Source of the DNA: Bacteroidota bacterium
GTDB taxonomy: Bacteria; Bacteroidota; Bacteroidia; AKYH767-A; 2013-40CM-41-45
Assembly: GCA_016708785.1 (NCBI GenBank)
Contig: JADJFC010000016.1
Location: forward strand, 252,683 to 316,682
DNA: 64,000 nucleotides
Direction: 5' to 3'
The position numbers and the translations under genes are program-made. Below the pieces are notes generated by a model. That model was not told the origin of the DNA and did no database searches. It saw only the letters and a program-made list of their open reading frames with translations. Shown here one piece after another: positions 20,772 to 30,986 of this stretch. The first letter of the stretch is position 1. Each line of letters opens with the position of its first letter.

Positions 20772-20779
20772 TACCTTTG
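20772..20779 (+). promoter_or_regulatory. Putative Bacteroidota -7 box of the integrase
   Basis: TACCTTTG fits the Bacteroidota TAnnTTTG consensus and sits 17 bases before the integrase ATG. A tandem CTGACCCCTAT repeat lies just upstream; a clear -33 TTTG box is not seen. Confidence 0.35.
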
Positions 20780-20796
20780 TTTTTCACTTATCAAAA

Positions 20797-22058
20797 ATGC
20801 CAACGGTAAAATTTAATTTGAAGGATAACAACGTGACTAAAGCCTCTGTCATCATGTTACTTTTTAATTACGACAACAAACGTCTCAAGCTTTCCACCGG
20901 ATACAGTGTTCCACCAAAATATTGGAACAATAAAAGTCAACGTGTTCGTGAAGTGATGGAATATTTCGGACATACAGAGATCAACGAAGGACTCGAAGAT
21001 CTAAGCAGACTGATTTTAAAAGTGTATAGCGACAATTTGAAGAACGGAATTCAACTCGAGCCAGAAGCATTGAAGAAAGAAGTTTTAAAGCAACGTGAGA
21101 GTCCTAAGCAAGTATTAAGCACTACCGTGTTCTGGAATACCTTCAATGATTTCGTCGAATATAAGCGAACGACACTGCCGGATATAAAAGATTACGACAA
21201 TTCGTTACGTAAACATTTGTTGGCAGCAGAGAAGATCTTCGGTGCACCATTGAATTTCGCGCTGATGAAAAATCGTTCCAACGGTTTCATTGAAAAGTTC
21301 GATCATTATCTGACCTACAAAGCAGTCAACTCCAAAGGCGAAAAAGGACTAACGGTAAATACCATCGGCAAGCAGTATAAAAATCTGAAAGTATTTTTGA
21401 ACTGGTGTTTCGAAAGAGAGATCACGCCGACATTTAGTTTGAAGCATCTCGTCACCAAATCAGAAGAAGTCGACAGCATTTACCTCACCGAGACAGAGCT
21501 CAAAAAAATATTCGATCTCAAGATCGACGATCCAATAAAAAAAGTAGTGCGCGATTTATTTATCATCGGCTGCGAGACAGGATTACGTTTCAGTGATTTT
21601 CAAGACTTGAAAGTCATCACATCAAAGAAGATCGCATAGAGATCTTCCAGAAGAAAGTATCCAAGAAAGTGATCGTTCCCATTTGTACCGACCCCCTCAT
21701 TGCATTACTAAAGAAATACAAGAACAAGCCACCCCATTTTGAAAGCATCACCGAGTTCAACCGATTGATCCGCGACATCTGCGAAACAGCAAAGATCACC
21801 GAACAGGTCACCATGCTCCGCACCAATGCCACAGTAAAGAAAGAAGTCGTCTCCCGCAAATTCGAGCTAGTCAGCTCGCACACCTGTCGCCGCAGCTTCT
21901 GCACCAACCATTTCCTCAACGGCATGCCCGTCACCCTCATCATGGCCATCTCCGGCCACAAAACCGAACGCGCCTTCATGCGCTACCTCAAGATCGATAA
22001 TAGCAAGAAGGTGGATATGTTTCGGGAGAATATGGAGAGGAGGAAAGCGGGGAAGTGA
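20797..22058 (+). CDS. Tyrosine recombinase / phage-type integrase (one frameshift)
   Basis: N-terminal arm-type DNA-binding domain (about 1-95), SAM-like core-binding domain (about 110-215, ending FLNWCFEREIT) and catalytic domain. Catalytic residues visible: Arg in GCETGLRFSDFQDL, Lys in FQKKVSKKV, His-x-x-Arg in SSHTCRRSF, His in ISGHKTERAF and the nucleophile Tyr in MRYLKI. A single missing base near 21613 (GACTTGAAAG...) divides it into 20797-21639 and 21669-22058. Repaired length about 420 residues, normal for Bacteroidota integrases of conjugative or genomic islands. It catalyses site-specific integration or excision; the tRNA fragment upstream is the likely att. Confidence 0.88.
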
Positions 22059-22446
22059 GTTGGTTTTATTTTTATTTGATTTCTTTTGAAGTTCAAGTCA
22101 CTTTTCTATCTTGGCGGAAGGAAACTATTTGTCAATAAGTTGAAGATTTTACAGAGAGAAGGAGGTGGTAGTTGAAAGTGTTTTTGAATTATAGTTAAAT
22201 TTGAAAATCATTTTAAGTGACGTTGTTGATTCGAATGCCCAGGAAGATAAATTTATTTGCAGGGTAGGCTATTGTTACATAAAGATAACTGATGTGTTGA
22301 GTAAATGAAATTGCGGTTTTCGGAATGTTACCTGCAATGCTATGGCGACACTGCTAACTTTGAACTGACTGCATAAAACGAACAGACAAAAACAAAGAGT
22401 GATAACGCACTACGACTATACAACATAATAATGATTGGACACATGG
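22059..22446. other. Spacer after integrase
   Basis: No convincing coding signal or strong hairpin. Contains several short open frames without protein-like composition. Confidence 0.35.
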
Positions 22447-23164
22447 ACGAGTTGATAAGCCACAGTTCAACGAACTCATTGAATCTCTTTAGAGCAAAGG
22501 ATTATATCAACTGCCAAGCTTATGAAACTTGGAAAGGACAGTCGCAAAGAATTTGAAGACGACATTCAATTAGTTTGGTTATTTAAAGGACTTGTAATTC
22601 TTGAACAGAGTTGAAATGGATTGGCGGTTCAGTAGCAGGTGCAATTTGGGTTTACCGAATGATACAAGAGGCAAACCTTGACAAAGATTTTCAAATTGTC
22701 GACTTTGGTTTGAGAAATTGTGACAACCCTTGGGCTCCTTTCGGCAATTCCTCACTATGGCAAGCGGACAATTACGGACTACTTTGCTTACTGGGTGAGA
22801 AGCTAAAAGAAGTGCGATTAAATATGACCGATACGAAAAGTTTTGAAACGAGTTATGGGAAGAAAGGAGAAACGAATTGCCGCCATTGCTGAACTTCGCA
22901 AACTTAGTAAGGAACAGCGAGGAGAAATTGGAACTTTTAGAGAAATACAAAAACGCAACGACAAAAGAAAAACTTGAAACGATTGTAGTCGATAAAACTT
23001 TTCCGCCAGAATATTACCCTACAGATTGGATTAAATTTCCTAAAGAAATTGAAAAAACTTCCGATAGATTTAATAAAGAAACTTTACGACAAACTTTACA
23101 TAAAAACAAAAGGAGAATGAAACGGTACACGAACTTGAAAAAACTTGATGACGGAATAGGATGA
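22447..23164 (+). CDS. Unknown island protein (several frameshifts)
   Basis: Protein-like segments in order: KPQFNELIESL, LYQLPSLMKLGKDSRKEFED, QLVWLFKGLVILEQ, KWIGGSVAGAIWVYRM, LDKDFQIVDFGLRNCDNPW, APFG, AKRSAIKYDRYEKF, NELWEERRNELPPLLNFANL, TIVVDKTFPPEYYPTDWIKF and a basic tail ending at 23164. About 235 residues when repaired, at least three indels or stops. No signal peptide, soluble, charged. I recognise no catalytic motif and cannot name a family. Its position directly after an integrase marks it as island cargo. Confidence 0.45.
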
Positions 23165-23243
23165 ACCTAATAAACAGTTGTGCGGACTTAGGGCTGGCAA
23201 TGACAACCGACAGAACTAACATGAAATCAAAACAGATATTTGA

Positions 23244-23714
23244 ATGGAAATAAAAACGATTTATACTGATTGGAAAAATAGTGAAAGCTACGGAACAAGA
23301 AGTTCATGTCATAGCATTTGCAGAAATGGAAAATCTGTTTTTAGAACTTACGCAGAATTCATTGGTAAAATTTCTCACGAAGTGATAATAAATTATTGTA
23401 ATCAAACTGATAAAATGTATGGCTACATTACTCTATTTCCTCTCATGACTTTATCTGCAATTGCAAGGAAATATTTCAGAAGGGAAATGTCAGAACCTGA
23501 GAAGGTGCAGTTTGAAGAAATTATTAGAAGTATCTTTAAGTTAGACACTCTATTCATTAAGTCAAAACATCTGATTTTCAATTTTACTTGTGCTGTTCAA
23601 AACAAGGACTTTATAGTTCAATGTATAAATAGTGTTGCAAAGGAATTTGAGCATCCAAAATCAGAAATTGAAATTTGTGAAATATGGCTTGACGAAGAAA
23701 TATTTGTTGAATAA
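23244..23714 (+). CDS. Unknown island protein, intact
   Basis: 156 residues, uninterrupted. Soluble, mixed alpha/beta: MEIKTIYTDWKNSESYG at the start, SHEVIINYCNQTDKMYGYIT, a helical middle (SAIARKYFRREMSEPEKVQF) and an acidic end (EICEIWLDEEIFVE). No known motif. Cargo of the same island; the A/T-rich codon use resembles its neighbours. Confidence 0.6.
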   Translation: MEIKTIYTDWKNSESYGTRSSCHSICRNGKSVFRTYAEFIGKISHEVIINYCNQTDKMYGYITLFPLMTLSAIARKYFRREMSEPEKVQFEEIIRSIFKLDTLFIKSKHLIFNFTCAVQNKDFIVQCINSVAKEFEHPKSEIEICEIWLDEEIFVE

Positions 23715-23739
23715 ATTAAATGTTGGTGCATAATTGAAT

Positions 23740-24175
23740 ATGAAAGAATACACCAGTTACGACACAAAAATAATGGAACTCTCTTGAGAAACTTGAGAGC
23801 TTGAATGAGGACACAACCTTATTTGGCGGACTTATTTTGTTTTGCAGACGAGACAATTTTCTTTTCTTCTTAAACCCTTGTTATTTTATCGGTCAGGTTA
23901 AAGCAACCGAAATTGGGAGTTCAGTTTTGGACTTTCTAAAAATAATTGCAGTCAATTTAAAAATATTTTGAAAGCAGAAAAAAATTTACAAGATGAAATA
24001 AAGAAGTGGGAAAAATCTGCCGTTACATTTCCAGAAACGCAAACTTAGGAAACCATGACAGTTCTTTAGGAAATCACAATTGTTACTGCGCAAGCCAAAA
24101 TTTCATTTTCTTTGGTTCGTTTGGCGGTGCAAGAATGACTAACATAAAAATATCGGAGTCAATGAAGTTTTAGAC
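23740..24175 (+). pseudogene. Unidentified degraded coding region
   Basis: Reads across frames as LESLNEDTTLFGGLILFCRR, DNFLFFLNPCYFIGQVKATE, IGSSVLDFLKIIAVNLK, ILKAEKNLQDEIKKWEKSAV, then after a stop HDSSLGNHNCYCASQNFIFF, GSFGGARMTNIKISESMKF. This looks like a small soluble protein broken by three or four events. Not identified. Confidence 0.3.
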
Positions 24176-24277
24176 ATGCTTTATTTTGCTGTCACTACTA
24201 AATCACGAACACAATAAAATCAATCACTGACCTTAATTGTTTTCTAAACGAACAATCTAAATTGATTTAATTTAAAT

Positions 24278-25217
24278 ATGAATTCCGCCATTATAAAATC
24301 AGTCCTATTTGGTGTTGCAGTTGGTGACGCACTTGGAGTCCCCGTTGAATTTGAAAACAGAAGAGTTCGTCTCAACAACCCCGTTACGGATATGATCGGT
24401 TACGGCACATACAATTTGCCGCCAGGAACATTCTCAGACGACAGCTCGCTTACCTTTTGCCTTGCAGAAGCATTGACAAGCGGGTTTGATCTAAATACGA
24501 TCGGACAAAATTTTGTAAAATGGCTCTACAAAAACTATTGGACACCAAGAGGAAATGTTTTTGATGTTGGTATTGCAACACGACAAGCAATTGACCGACT
24601 TGCCAAAGAGGTGCGACCAGATCTGGCGGTGGTTTTGATGTTTCATCAAACGGAAACAGTTTAATGAGAATTTCTCCTTTGCTTTTTTTACTTATTGGAC
24701 AAGCCGATCAATGAACGGTATGAAATAATCAAACAAGTTTCTTCTATCACTCATGGGCGCATTCGTTCAGTAATCGCTTGCTACTACTATCTTGAATTTG
24801 CCCGACAACTATTTGAACACAAAGATAAGTTTGAGATCTATACAAACCTGCAAACAGAGATCACAACTCATTTAACTTCTCTTTCAATTGACCCGACAGA
24901 AGTTGCATTGTTTGACCGTTTGATTAAACAAAATATTCACGAACTGACAGAAGATAATATTTTTAGTAGCAGTTATGTTCTGCATACACTTGAAGCAAGC
25001 ATTTGGGCTTGTTGACAACAGACAATTACAAAGATGCGGTTCTCAAAGCCTAAATTTAGGTGAGGACCAGACACAACCGGGGGCAGTGACAGGCGGACTG
25101 GCAGGACTGCTTTACGGATTTGAAAACATTCCCTCAAATTGGGTCAAACAAATAGCAAGACATGACGACATTGCTAACCTTGCTGATCGACTCGCCGGGA
25201 AACTTGCCAGCCGCTGA
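24278..25217 (+). CDS. ADP-ribosylglycohydrolase family protein (frameshifted)
   Basis: Hallmarks of the ARH/DraG fold: GVAVGDALGVPVEF at residues 11-24, the metal-binding GTFSDDSSLT, GNVFDVGIATRQAID, later SSSYVLHTLEASIW, and LGEDQTQPGAVTGGLAGLLYG. Such enzymes remove ADP-ribose from proteins or nucleic acids in a Mg-dependent way. Shifts near 24660 and 25010 divide it into three pieces (24278-24664, 24695-25015, 24975-25217). The family motif GEDTDTTGAVTGG reads GEDQTQPGAVTGG here, from one lost A and one gained G about 15 bases apart, which alters two Asp/Thr positions used for Mg binding (see finding). In the island it could be the immunity or reversal half of an ADP-ribosylation system, but no transferase is visible nearby. 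Confidence 0.85.
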
Positions 25218-25404
25218 CATTGGATTATCGAAAGTAAGAGGACTTGCAGTGGTTGAAGGAAGTGCAGTGCTTTTATTTTATTTTGAACCGGCTTGGAAAA
25301 AATACAATATTTCTTCACGTCCTTTGGTGCATATTATTAATAGAAAAATTTGCTATTATAATCTGATGATCATTTAAACTCAAGCAAAATATTAAGAACC
25401 GCCC

Positions 25405-25719
25405 ATGTATTATCATCTAAGAATTTACGATAACTCCACCCAATGGACGAATCCGAGGCTTACGATCAAGGAAGCTTTGACACCTACACGCAAGCCGTGG
25501 CAGAAGCAAAAGATCATTTATGAATCCATGGTTTTACAATTGGAGTCTGGTATGAGGGGCTGAAGCGATCTGATCCAGGCAATATTCTTTTTACGGAGCA
25601 GATCGGGTCAAGCTTCCTGCCGGGAAAGGGATTCTTCCCGGTTTTTCAGCCCCCCGGATTATGCAGGGACCATCGCCGAAGAAATTTGCACCACGCTAGA
25701 AGCACAACAAGCGCCGTAA
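25405..25719 (+). CDS. Short unknown protein (frameshifted)
   Basis: Starts MYYHLRIYDNS at 25405, shifts to MDESEAYDQGSFDTYTQAVA, AEAK, then SWYEGLKRSDPGNILFTEQI, FQPPDYAGTIAEEICTTLEA and ends QQAP at TAA 25717-25719. The pattern (YYHLRIYDN..MDESEAYD.G.F.TY..A...AK.I) fits a short conserved protein I have seen as hypothetical in several bacteria. About 100 residues with two or three indels. Function unknown. Confidence 0.45.
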
Positions 25720-25882
25720 CAAGCGCCGTAACCGCCGGTAATCAGATCTAAAGTTCCAACAAGGAAGAAGACTTGACGTTTTTGCTAATGGCTCGTCAAA
25801 ATCGTTTTTTTGCGAAAAAAATTGTTACGCAATTGTGATTTTTAAAGCACGGAATTATTTGTTGGTTTGCTGGTAATTTACG

Positions 25883-25949
25883 GTGTTAACTCGCAATGCA
25901 TTTATCATTCAACCGAGTTTATTTGTAAGTTACTGTAGTTAACACTGCT
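25883..25949. repeat. About 67-bp intergenic repeat, copy A
   Basis: GTGTTAACTCGCAATGCATTT ... AGTTACTGTAGTTAACACTG: outer ends form an inverted repeat (GTGTTAAC / GTTAACAC). A diverged copy is at 26152-26216. The rest of 25720-26358 shows no gene. Confidence 0.65.
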
Positions 25950-26151
25950 GACTAGGTCGGCGGCTATATCTTGTTACTTAGTTTGATAGAGATGCTGGTT
26001 ATTTTATTTTTTTGGAAAACGGCTGAGAGTGTGGTGTTGTATTTATTGTCACCGGAAAATAGTTGCTTGGAAAACATTTTATAAGGAAAGTTGCTTTATC
26101 GGGCTCTGCTTGCGATTGTTAAATCATTCGATGGTTTGTTGTTGAGATAGC

Positions 26152-26216
26152 GTGTTAACTCGCGATACATTTCCTGTCCACCGATTCTATTTTTAAAGTT
26201 ACTGTGTTTACACTGC
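26152..26216. repeat. About 65-bp intergenic repeat, copy B
   Basis: GTGTTAACTCGCGATACATTT ... AAGTTACTGTGTTTACACTG, aligned with 25883-25949 over its full length. The right arm is altered (GTTTACAC), so the inverted repeat is weaker than in copy A. Confidence 0.65.
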
Positions 26217-26358
26217 AAATGGTGCAAGTGTTCAACAGTATTAAGCATTTATTTCCTTCTAATATTGAATATTGAAAGAATCATTTCTGCCATAAGTTTA
26301 TGTCGTACCTACTTCCTCCATTTCCTCCATTGGAAGAGAACAGAGCTTCAGCACTTAT

Positions 26359-27247
26359 TTACAAATTGATAATTTGTTGGCAAAAAGTTCCTAGGAAAAG
26401 GAATTTTTTTTTATTGCTGCTCAATATCTGGCAATTTATTACTGAGCCGTTTACACCGTTTGTTCCATTGCAACAGGCAGTAGCAGGTGTGCCGCCTTGA
26501 CCACCAGTGGCGACTAATAGATTATTGCCAAAAATAGTTGCCGAACCATTTCCACCACCTATTGCGCCACAAAAAGCATTACTACCTGCAACTCCACCCT
26601 CACCAATAGTGATCGAGAATAAATATTTCCGAGGATAACGCATTTATGGATTGTAATATCCGCCTCTTTTCCACCCCCCTAATGGACTGCAACGTAGGTG
26701 CTTCTCCCCCGCTGCCGCCACCACCCCATAGCTCTACAGTTATAACACTAATGTTTGGAGGACATGTCCATGTTGAAGAAGTAGGCTCAAATCTTGATGG
26801 TTGATTTGAAGCACTTAGACTTTGTGAAGAAAATAAAGCAAAGGGAACCTCAACATCTGTTGTGTACCCAAGTCAATATAATTAGTTCCACCCATTTGCA
26901 TCAAGTTCCACTTGCATGAATTTAGAATTACTTCCCCAATCAATTGAAGAAAAGTTCCGTTTACAACAACTCCTTCTCCAATGTTCGCAGTAAACAATCC
27001 AAGCACACTTGTCGTCTTGTTCTGTGTTTCCTGGTACACAACCATACCTCCTGCCGTAGAATCATGTATGCTAAAACGCAATGAAATAATTTGGTTGGCA
27101 AGTACATTGCCTGAGCTATCACGAGCTACCGCTTGGTAGGGAATAGCCTGAGGGGCCTGGGCATATATATTTACACTGCAAAAGACTAGTAGTAATATTC
27201 CATAAAAAAATACGGTGTGTTTTAGTGTTTAAATTTTTTATTTTCAT
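26359..27247 (-). CDS. Secreted IPYQA-type protein with Gly-rich C-terminal domain (frameshifted)
   Basis: The ATG at 27245-27247 starts MKIKNLNTKTH; after an indel in a T run comes a signal peptide ending SVNIYAQ. Then the shared module: APQAIPYQAVARDSSGNVLA, SLRFSIHDSTAGGMVVYQET, LGLFTANIGEGVVVNGTF, NYIDLGTQQM. The C-terminal part is glycine-rich (TVELWGGGGSGGE, GEGGVAGSNAF, GGQGGTPATACCNGTNG), as in tail-fibre-like or adhesive domains preceded by WTCP. At least four indels. Member of a local family of five (see finding). Confidence 0.6.
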
Positions 27248-27558
27248 TTCAATATTTTACAGTAAATTATTTACGGATATTAAGGAGCCTCAACTTTGAA
27301 ATGGACAATATCGTAAAATTTCTCTTTTCTAACGACATTGAATTAACACCAATGTAATCTTATTTTCAACAAAGACAATCATTTCCTAATCCCTTCTTTT
27401 TTCATTCTTTTATTAAGTCCTTTATTTAACCTATTGATGGTTTTTGCGAATACAATATGACCATTTTTTATTTTTGCAAAAGATCCCCAATTGAAAAATT
27501 GCAACCAATACATCATAAACTCCGGAACATAATGGATGAAATTTAATTTGTCATTTAA
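27248..27558. other. Intergenic region, no gene seen
   Basis: AT-rich spacer between the 3' end of the large T9SS gene and the start of the Gly-rich protein gene. No strong terminator hairpin or coding signal. Confidence 0.4.
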
Positions 27559-30175
27559 CTATTCAATGACTAACCGAATATTTTGAGGCTCCATATTCTC
27601 AACACTCAGGTTGAGAATGTAAACCCCTTTAGCAAATCCTTCTAATTCTAATTCCCGATGATTATTTCCTTCAACAGCATTGAAGATATTTGTCAATAAG
27701 ATTTGTCCTTGAAGTGTTATTACTTTTAAAATTGCTTTTGTATTCTTAGGAGATTTAATAGTGACTGTAGTTTTGTTCAAAGTCGGATTAGGATTTGCAC
27801 TCTAAATGTCCGTTGAAATCGGGTTCGTTTAGTACAGAAGCTGTACGACAAAATAAGCCAACGCTTACATTTAATATTCCAGGTTGTGAACACCACAAGA
27901 ATTCACAGCATTTACTCTGATGGTAGCTGAGCTATTTGTTGCGCTTGTATAATTTACATTGGCTGTTAGTCCGGCAGGCGAAATCAAAGCACCTCCTGTT
28001 ATTGACCAGGCGTATGAACTTGCTCCCGAGATTGCTCCAATTGAATAAGGGACACTTGATTGTGATTTACATACTGTGTTCAAACCTGAAATTGTAGGAA
28101 CAGCAGGTCGTGAAGTTACAGCAAGGCAGCGTTGAATTCCTGAACCGCAATTATTTATTGCGTTAACGCAGATGTTGCCGGTGGATGTAAATTCAGGGTT
28201 AAAGTTGACAACAATTGAAGGCCGTTATTTGATACTATACTGACTCCGGAAGGCACACTCCAACTGTAAGATGTTGCGCTTGAAACTGGAGCTATTGAAT
28301 ATGTGACATTAGATAATCCGCACACAGCAAATCCCGGGCCCGTAATACCACCTGGCTGATCGGGGACACTACGCACTGTAAATGTTCGTGTGTAGCTACC
28401 ACAAGAGTTACTTACTGTTATAGATATAGTTCCGATTGTCCATGAAGGACCGAAATTAAATGATGCAACAGAGTTTATTAAATTTTGACTTGAACTAACC
28501 AATGTAATATCTCCTGTTGTTGTCCAGGAATATGTTGTTGCCCCATTTACCAGAGGCATTGTATATGTTGCTGAATTATTAGCGCATATAAAGATGGTCC
28601 TATGACTGCATTAGAATGAATCGGAACACCTGTAATTGTCATACCTCTTGTCTGGCTGTTGCCAATACAATTTGTACCATAAACCTGTATTGAGCCTTGT
28701 CCAAAACCGGCGGGTATATTTACATGAATAGTGTTTGTTCCTTGACCATCTATTATATAAACACCTGCACCAGTGACAGTCCATGTATATGATAATGCAT
28801 TTGCTGAAGTTGTTGAATAGGTTCCAATAGATCCGGCGCAAATTATTGAAGGGCCTGAAAGTGCTGTCGGCTGTGATGGTCTTGCTGTGAGTACGGGAAT
28901 ATTTTTACAGCTTTGTAAAGTAGTTCCACAATTGTTTACTGCAGAAACACAAATAAAACCGCCTGAATATGTTGAGCCAAATGAAATCGTAATTGAATTC
29001 GTAGTTGACGAACCGGTTGCACCAGTTGGCAGAGTCCATAAATAGGATGTTGCGCCCAAAAGCAGGAGAAACGGAATAGACTAAGCCGGATTGGTTTCTG
29101 CAAGCTCCACCGGGTCCTGATATTGCTCCCGGAGTTTCCGGAAAAGTACCTACACTGGAAACAACAAGCTGGAAACAGAACCAGTGCAACCATTATCGTC
29201 TGTAATAACAACTGAGTATGTGCCTGGAGAAAAGATTTGTTGCGGTTTGAGTTGTTTGAGAATTTGACCATAGATAGGTATAGCCACCAACTCCTCCCGT
29301 TGGTGTTATTGTAGCGGTTCCATCATTTCCGAACAACTTGCAGAAACTGAAGAAGTGGTTCCTTCAACTTTAGCTGGTTGAGTAATTGTAATTGAGGTAG
29401 TAGCTGTACAGCCATTGCATCTGATAAAATATAAGAGTAAGAACCAGCAGTTAGATTGTAAATTCCTGTTCCTGAACCAGGACTTGTTCCATTTGATGCT
29501 GTCACGGTAACTGTTGAATTGCCTCCATTATACGCGATAGCTGTAGCTGATGAAGAAGCTACAAGTAAGGACGGTTCAGGAATATTAATAGATGTAGCGT
29601 TTGAGCATCCAAATGCATCAGTTATTATATAAGCATGTTGACCTGCGAATTCAGTGAATGTACCAGTTCCTGAATAGGTGCCGTCCCGCCGGTTGCACTA
29701 ACTGTTACCTTGAAGCGCCACCATTGCATAAAATTGCTGTCGAAGTTGATGATGCTGATACTGCTACTGGTTGTGTAATTGTAATATTGGACGAATTTGA
29801 ATAACCGTTGGCATCTGTCACAATATAATTATAAGTCCCTGCTGAAACCTGAAATGTCCCTGTCCCGGAATAAGGAGCAACACCCCCGGAAGCGCTAACG
29901 ATAACAGTAGATAAACCACCATAACAGTTGATCGGCGTTGCCGAAATTGACAATGAAATTACTATCGGTTGTTGGAAGCCCTGAGTGAGCATTAAGTTTC
30001 CGGATGTAAGTGTAGATGTAAATGTTTCACCTAAGGTCGATGAAACAGACAGCCCTCCAACATTCACTTGATTTCCGCTTGAGGCAATTACTTTTGGGGA
30101 AAAAGATTGCGAAAATGATTCCCGTAAAGAAATTAGAAATACAAATATTAAAAATAGAATGTTAATTTTTTTCAT
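27559..30175 (-). CDS. Large T9SS protein with SprB-like and PKD-like repeats (many frameshifts)
   Basis: Starts at 30175 with a signal peptide (MKKINILFLIFVFLISLRESFSQ is its N-terminus, cleavage after SQ). Next is the T9SS-protein opening SPKVIASSGNQVNVGG, LSVSSTLGETF, LTQGFQQP. Several SprB-like units follow (GTFQVSAGTYNYIVTDANG) and then PKD-like repeats (SLSYTWTVTGAG-type, GQGSIQVYGTNCIGNSQTRG, SYAWSITGGALISPAG). It ends in a T9SS sorting domain (MNKTTVTIKSPKNTKAILKV, FAKGVYILNLSVEN, NIRLVIE) at 27559. Full length about 860 residues with eight or more indels. Exported and probably surface-attached; SprB-type repeats are found in gliding adhesins. Confidence 0.7.
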
Positions 30176-30202
30176 TTAGTAGTTTTTTAAAATATTTATT
30201 TT

Positions 30203-30949
30203 CTAATTTCCTATAACAACAAAAGAAAAATCGTTGTAGGGATAATTAGCTGATCCGTTGTATCCACCACATACAGATTCTATATCGACACTGAACCGAT
30301 CAATTGCTTTTACATAAATTGTGCAGTCTACGCAACTGTGGAAAAAGCTTGTGATTGCCGAGGGCGTTGAATTATAAGGTTGATCAAATACAATATGAGT
30401 GTATATACCCATTCTAGTAGCTGAAAAGCCACTTCCTTGCGCAATCAGCGCTATACCAGCTCCATTGATATCAATTGTTCCTGAAACAATTCTCTGTTGA
30501 TTAGAACCCAAGCTTGATGAACTTCCACTGTAAAGCGAATAAGGAACACTCATCATTTGTTGCGTTCCTAAATCAACATAGCTACCTCCGCTTGCAGTTG
30601 TATCCAATTCTACCTTCAAGAATTTAAAATTTTGTCCCCAGTTCATGGAAGAAAAAGTTCCTGTAATAACTATACCCATTCCAATATTTAGGGTAAATAG
30701 ACCCAATGAGTTTGTTGTAGTGTTATGCAATTCTTTGTAAACCTCAATCCCTGAAGTTGTGCTATCGAGGATGCTAAACCGAACTTGAACTGCTCGATTT
30801 GCAAGAGGCTGTCCATTGGAATTTCTAGCTGCCGCTTGGTATGGAATGCCTTGGGGTACTTGTGCAAGGAGTTGAATTTGAAATAAGAAAATGGCTAGAA
30901 TTAAATAGTTTTTTCTTTTAATTAGTTCAATTGGAAAGTTTGGTTTCAT
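30203..30949 (-). CDS. Secreted IPYQA-type protein, intact
   Basis: 248 residues, uninterrupted. Signal peptide 1-29 (LILAIFLFQIQLLAQ). Shared N-terminal module (VPQGIPYQAAARNSNGQPLA, VRFSILDSTTSGIEVYKE, LGLFTLNIGMGIV, KFLKVELDTTASGGSYVDLG, QQMMSVPYSLYSGS), then a different C-terminal domain with four cysteines (HSCVDCTIYV, ESVCGGYNG), ending FVVIGN. No T9SS sorting domain. In this family the N-terminal module is constant and the C-terminus varies, like an exchangeable tip. Secreted; function unknown. Confidence 0.75.
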   Translation of the reverse strand: MKPNFPIELIKRKNYLILAIFLFQIQLLAQVPQGIPYQAAARNSNGQPLANRAVQVRFSILDSTTSGIEVYKELHNTTTNSLGLFTLNIGMGIVITGTFSSMNWGQNFKFLKVELDTTASGGSYVDLGTQQMMSVPYSLYSGSSSSLGSNQQRIVSGTIDINGAGIALIAQGSGFSATRMGIYTHIVFDQPYNSTPSAITSFFHSCVDCTIYVKAIDRFSVDIESVCGGYNGSANYPYNDFSFVVIGN

Positions 30950-30986
30950 TTTGGTTAGTTAATTTTAATATTAATAGAAATTTTAA

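Noticed and set aside
21617..21979. 120-codon minus-strand frame opposite the integrase
   Set aside because: Exactly antisense to the catalytic domain with its conserved motifs.
22579..22950. 123-codon minus-strand frame in the island
   Set aside because: Opposite a plus-strand gene whose fragments are more protein-like and fit together; Ser/Phe/Leu-rich, no motif.
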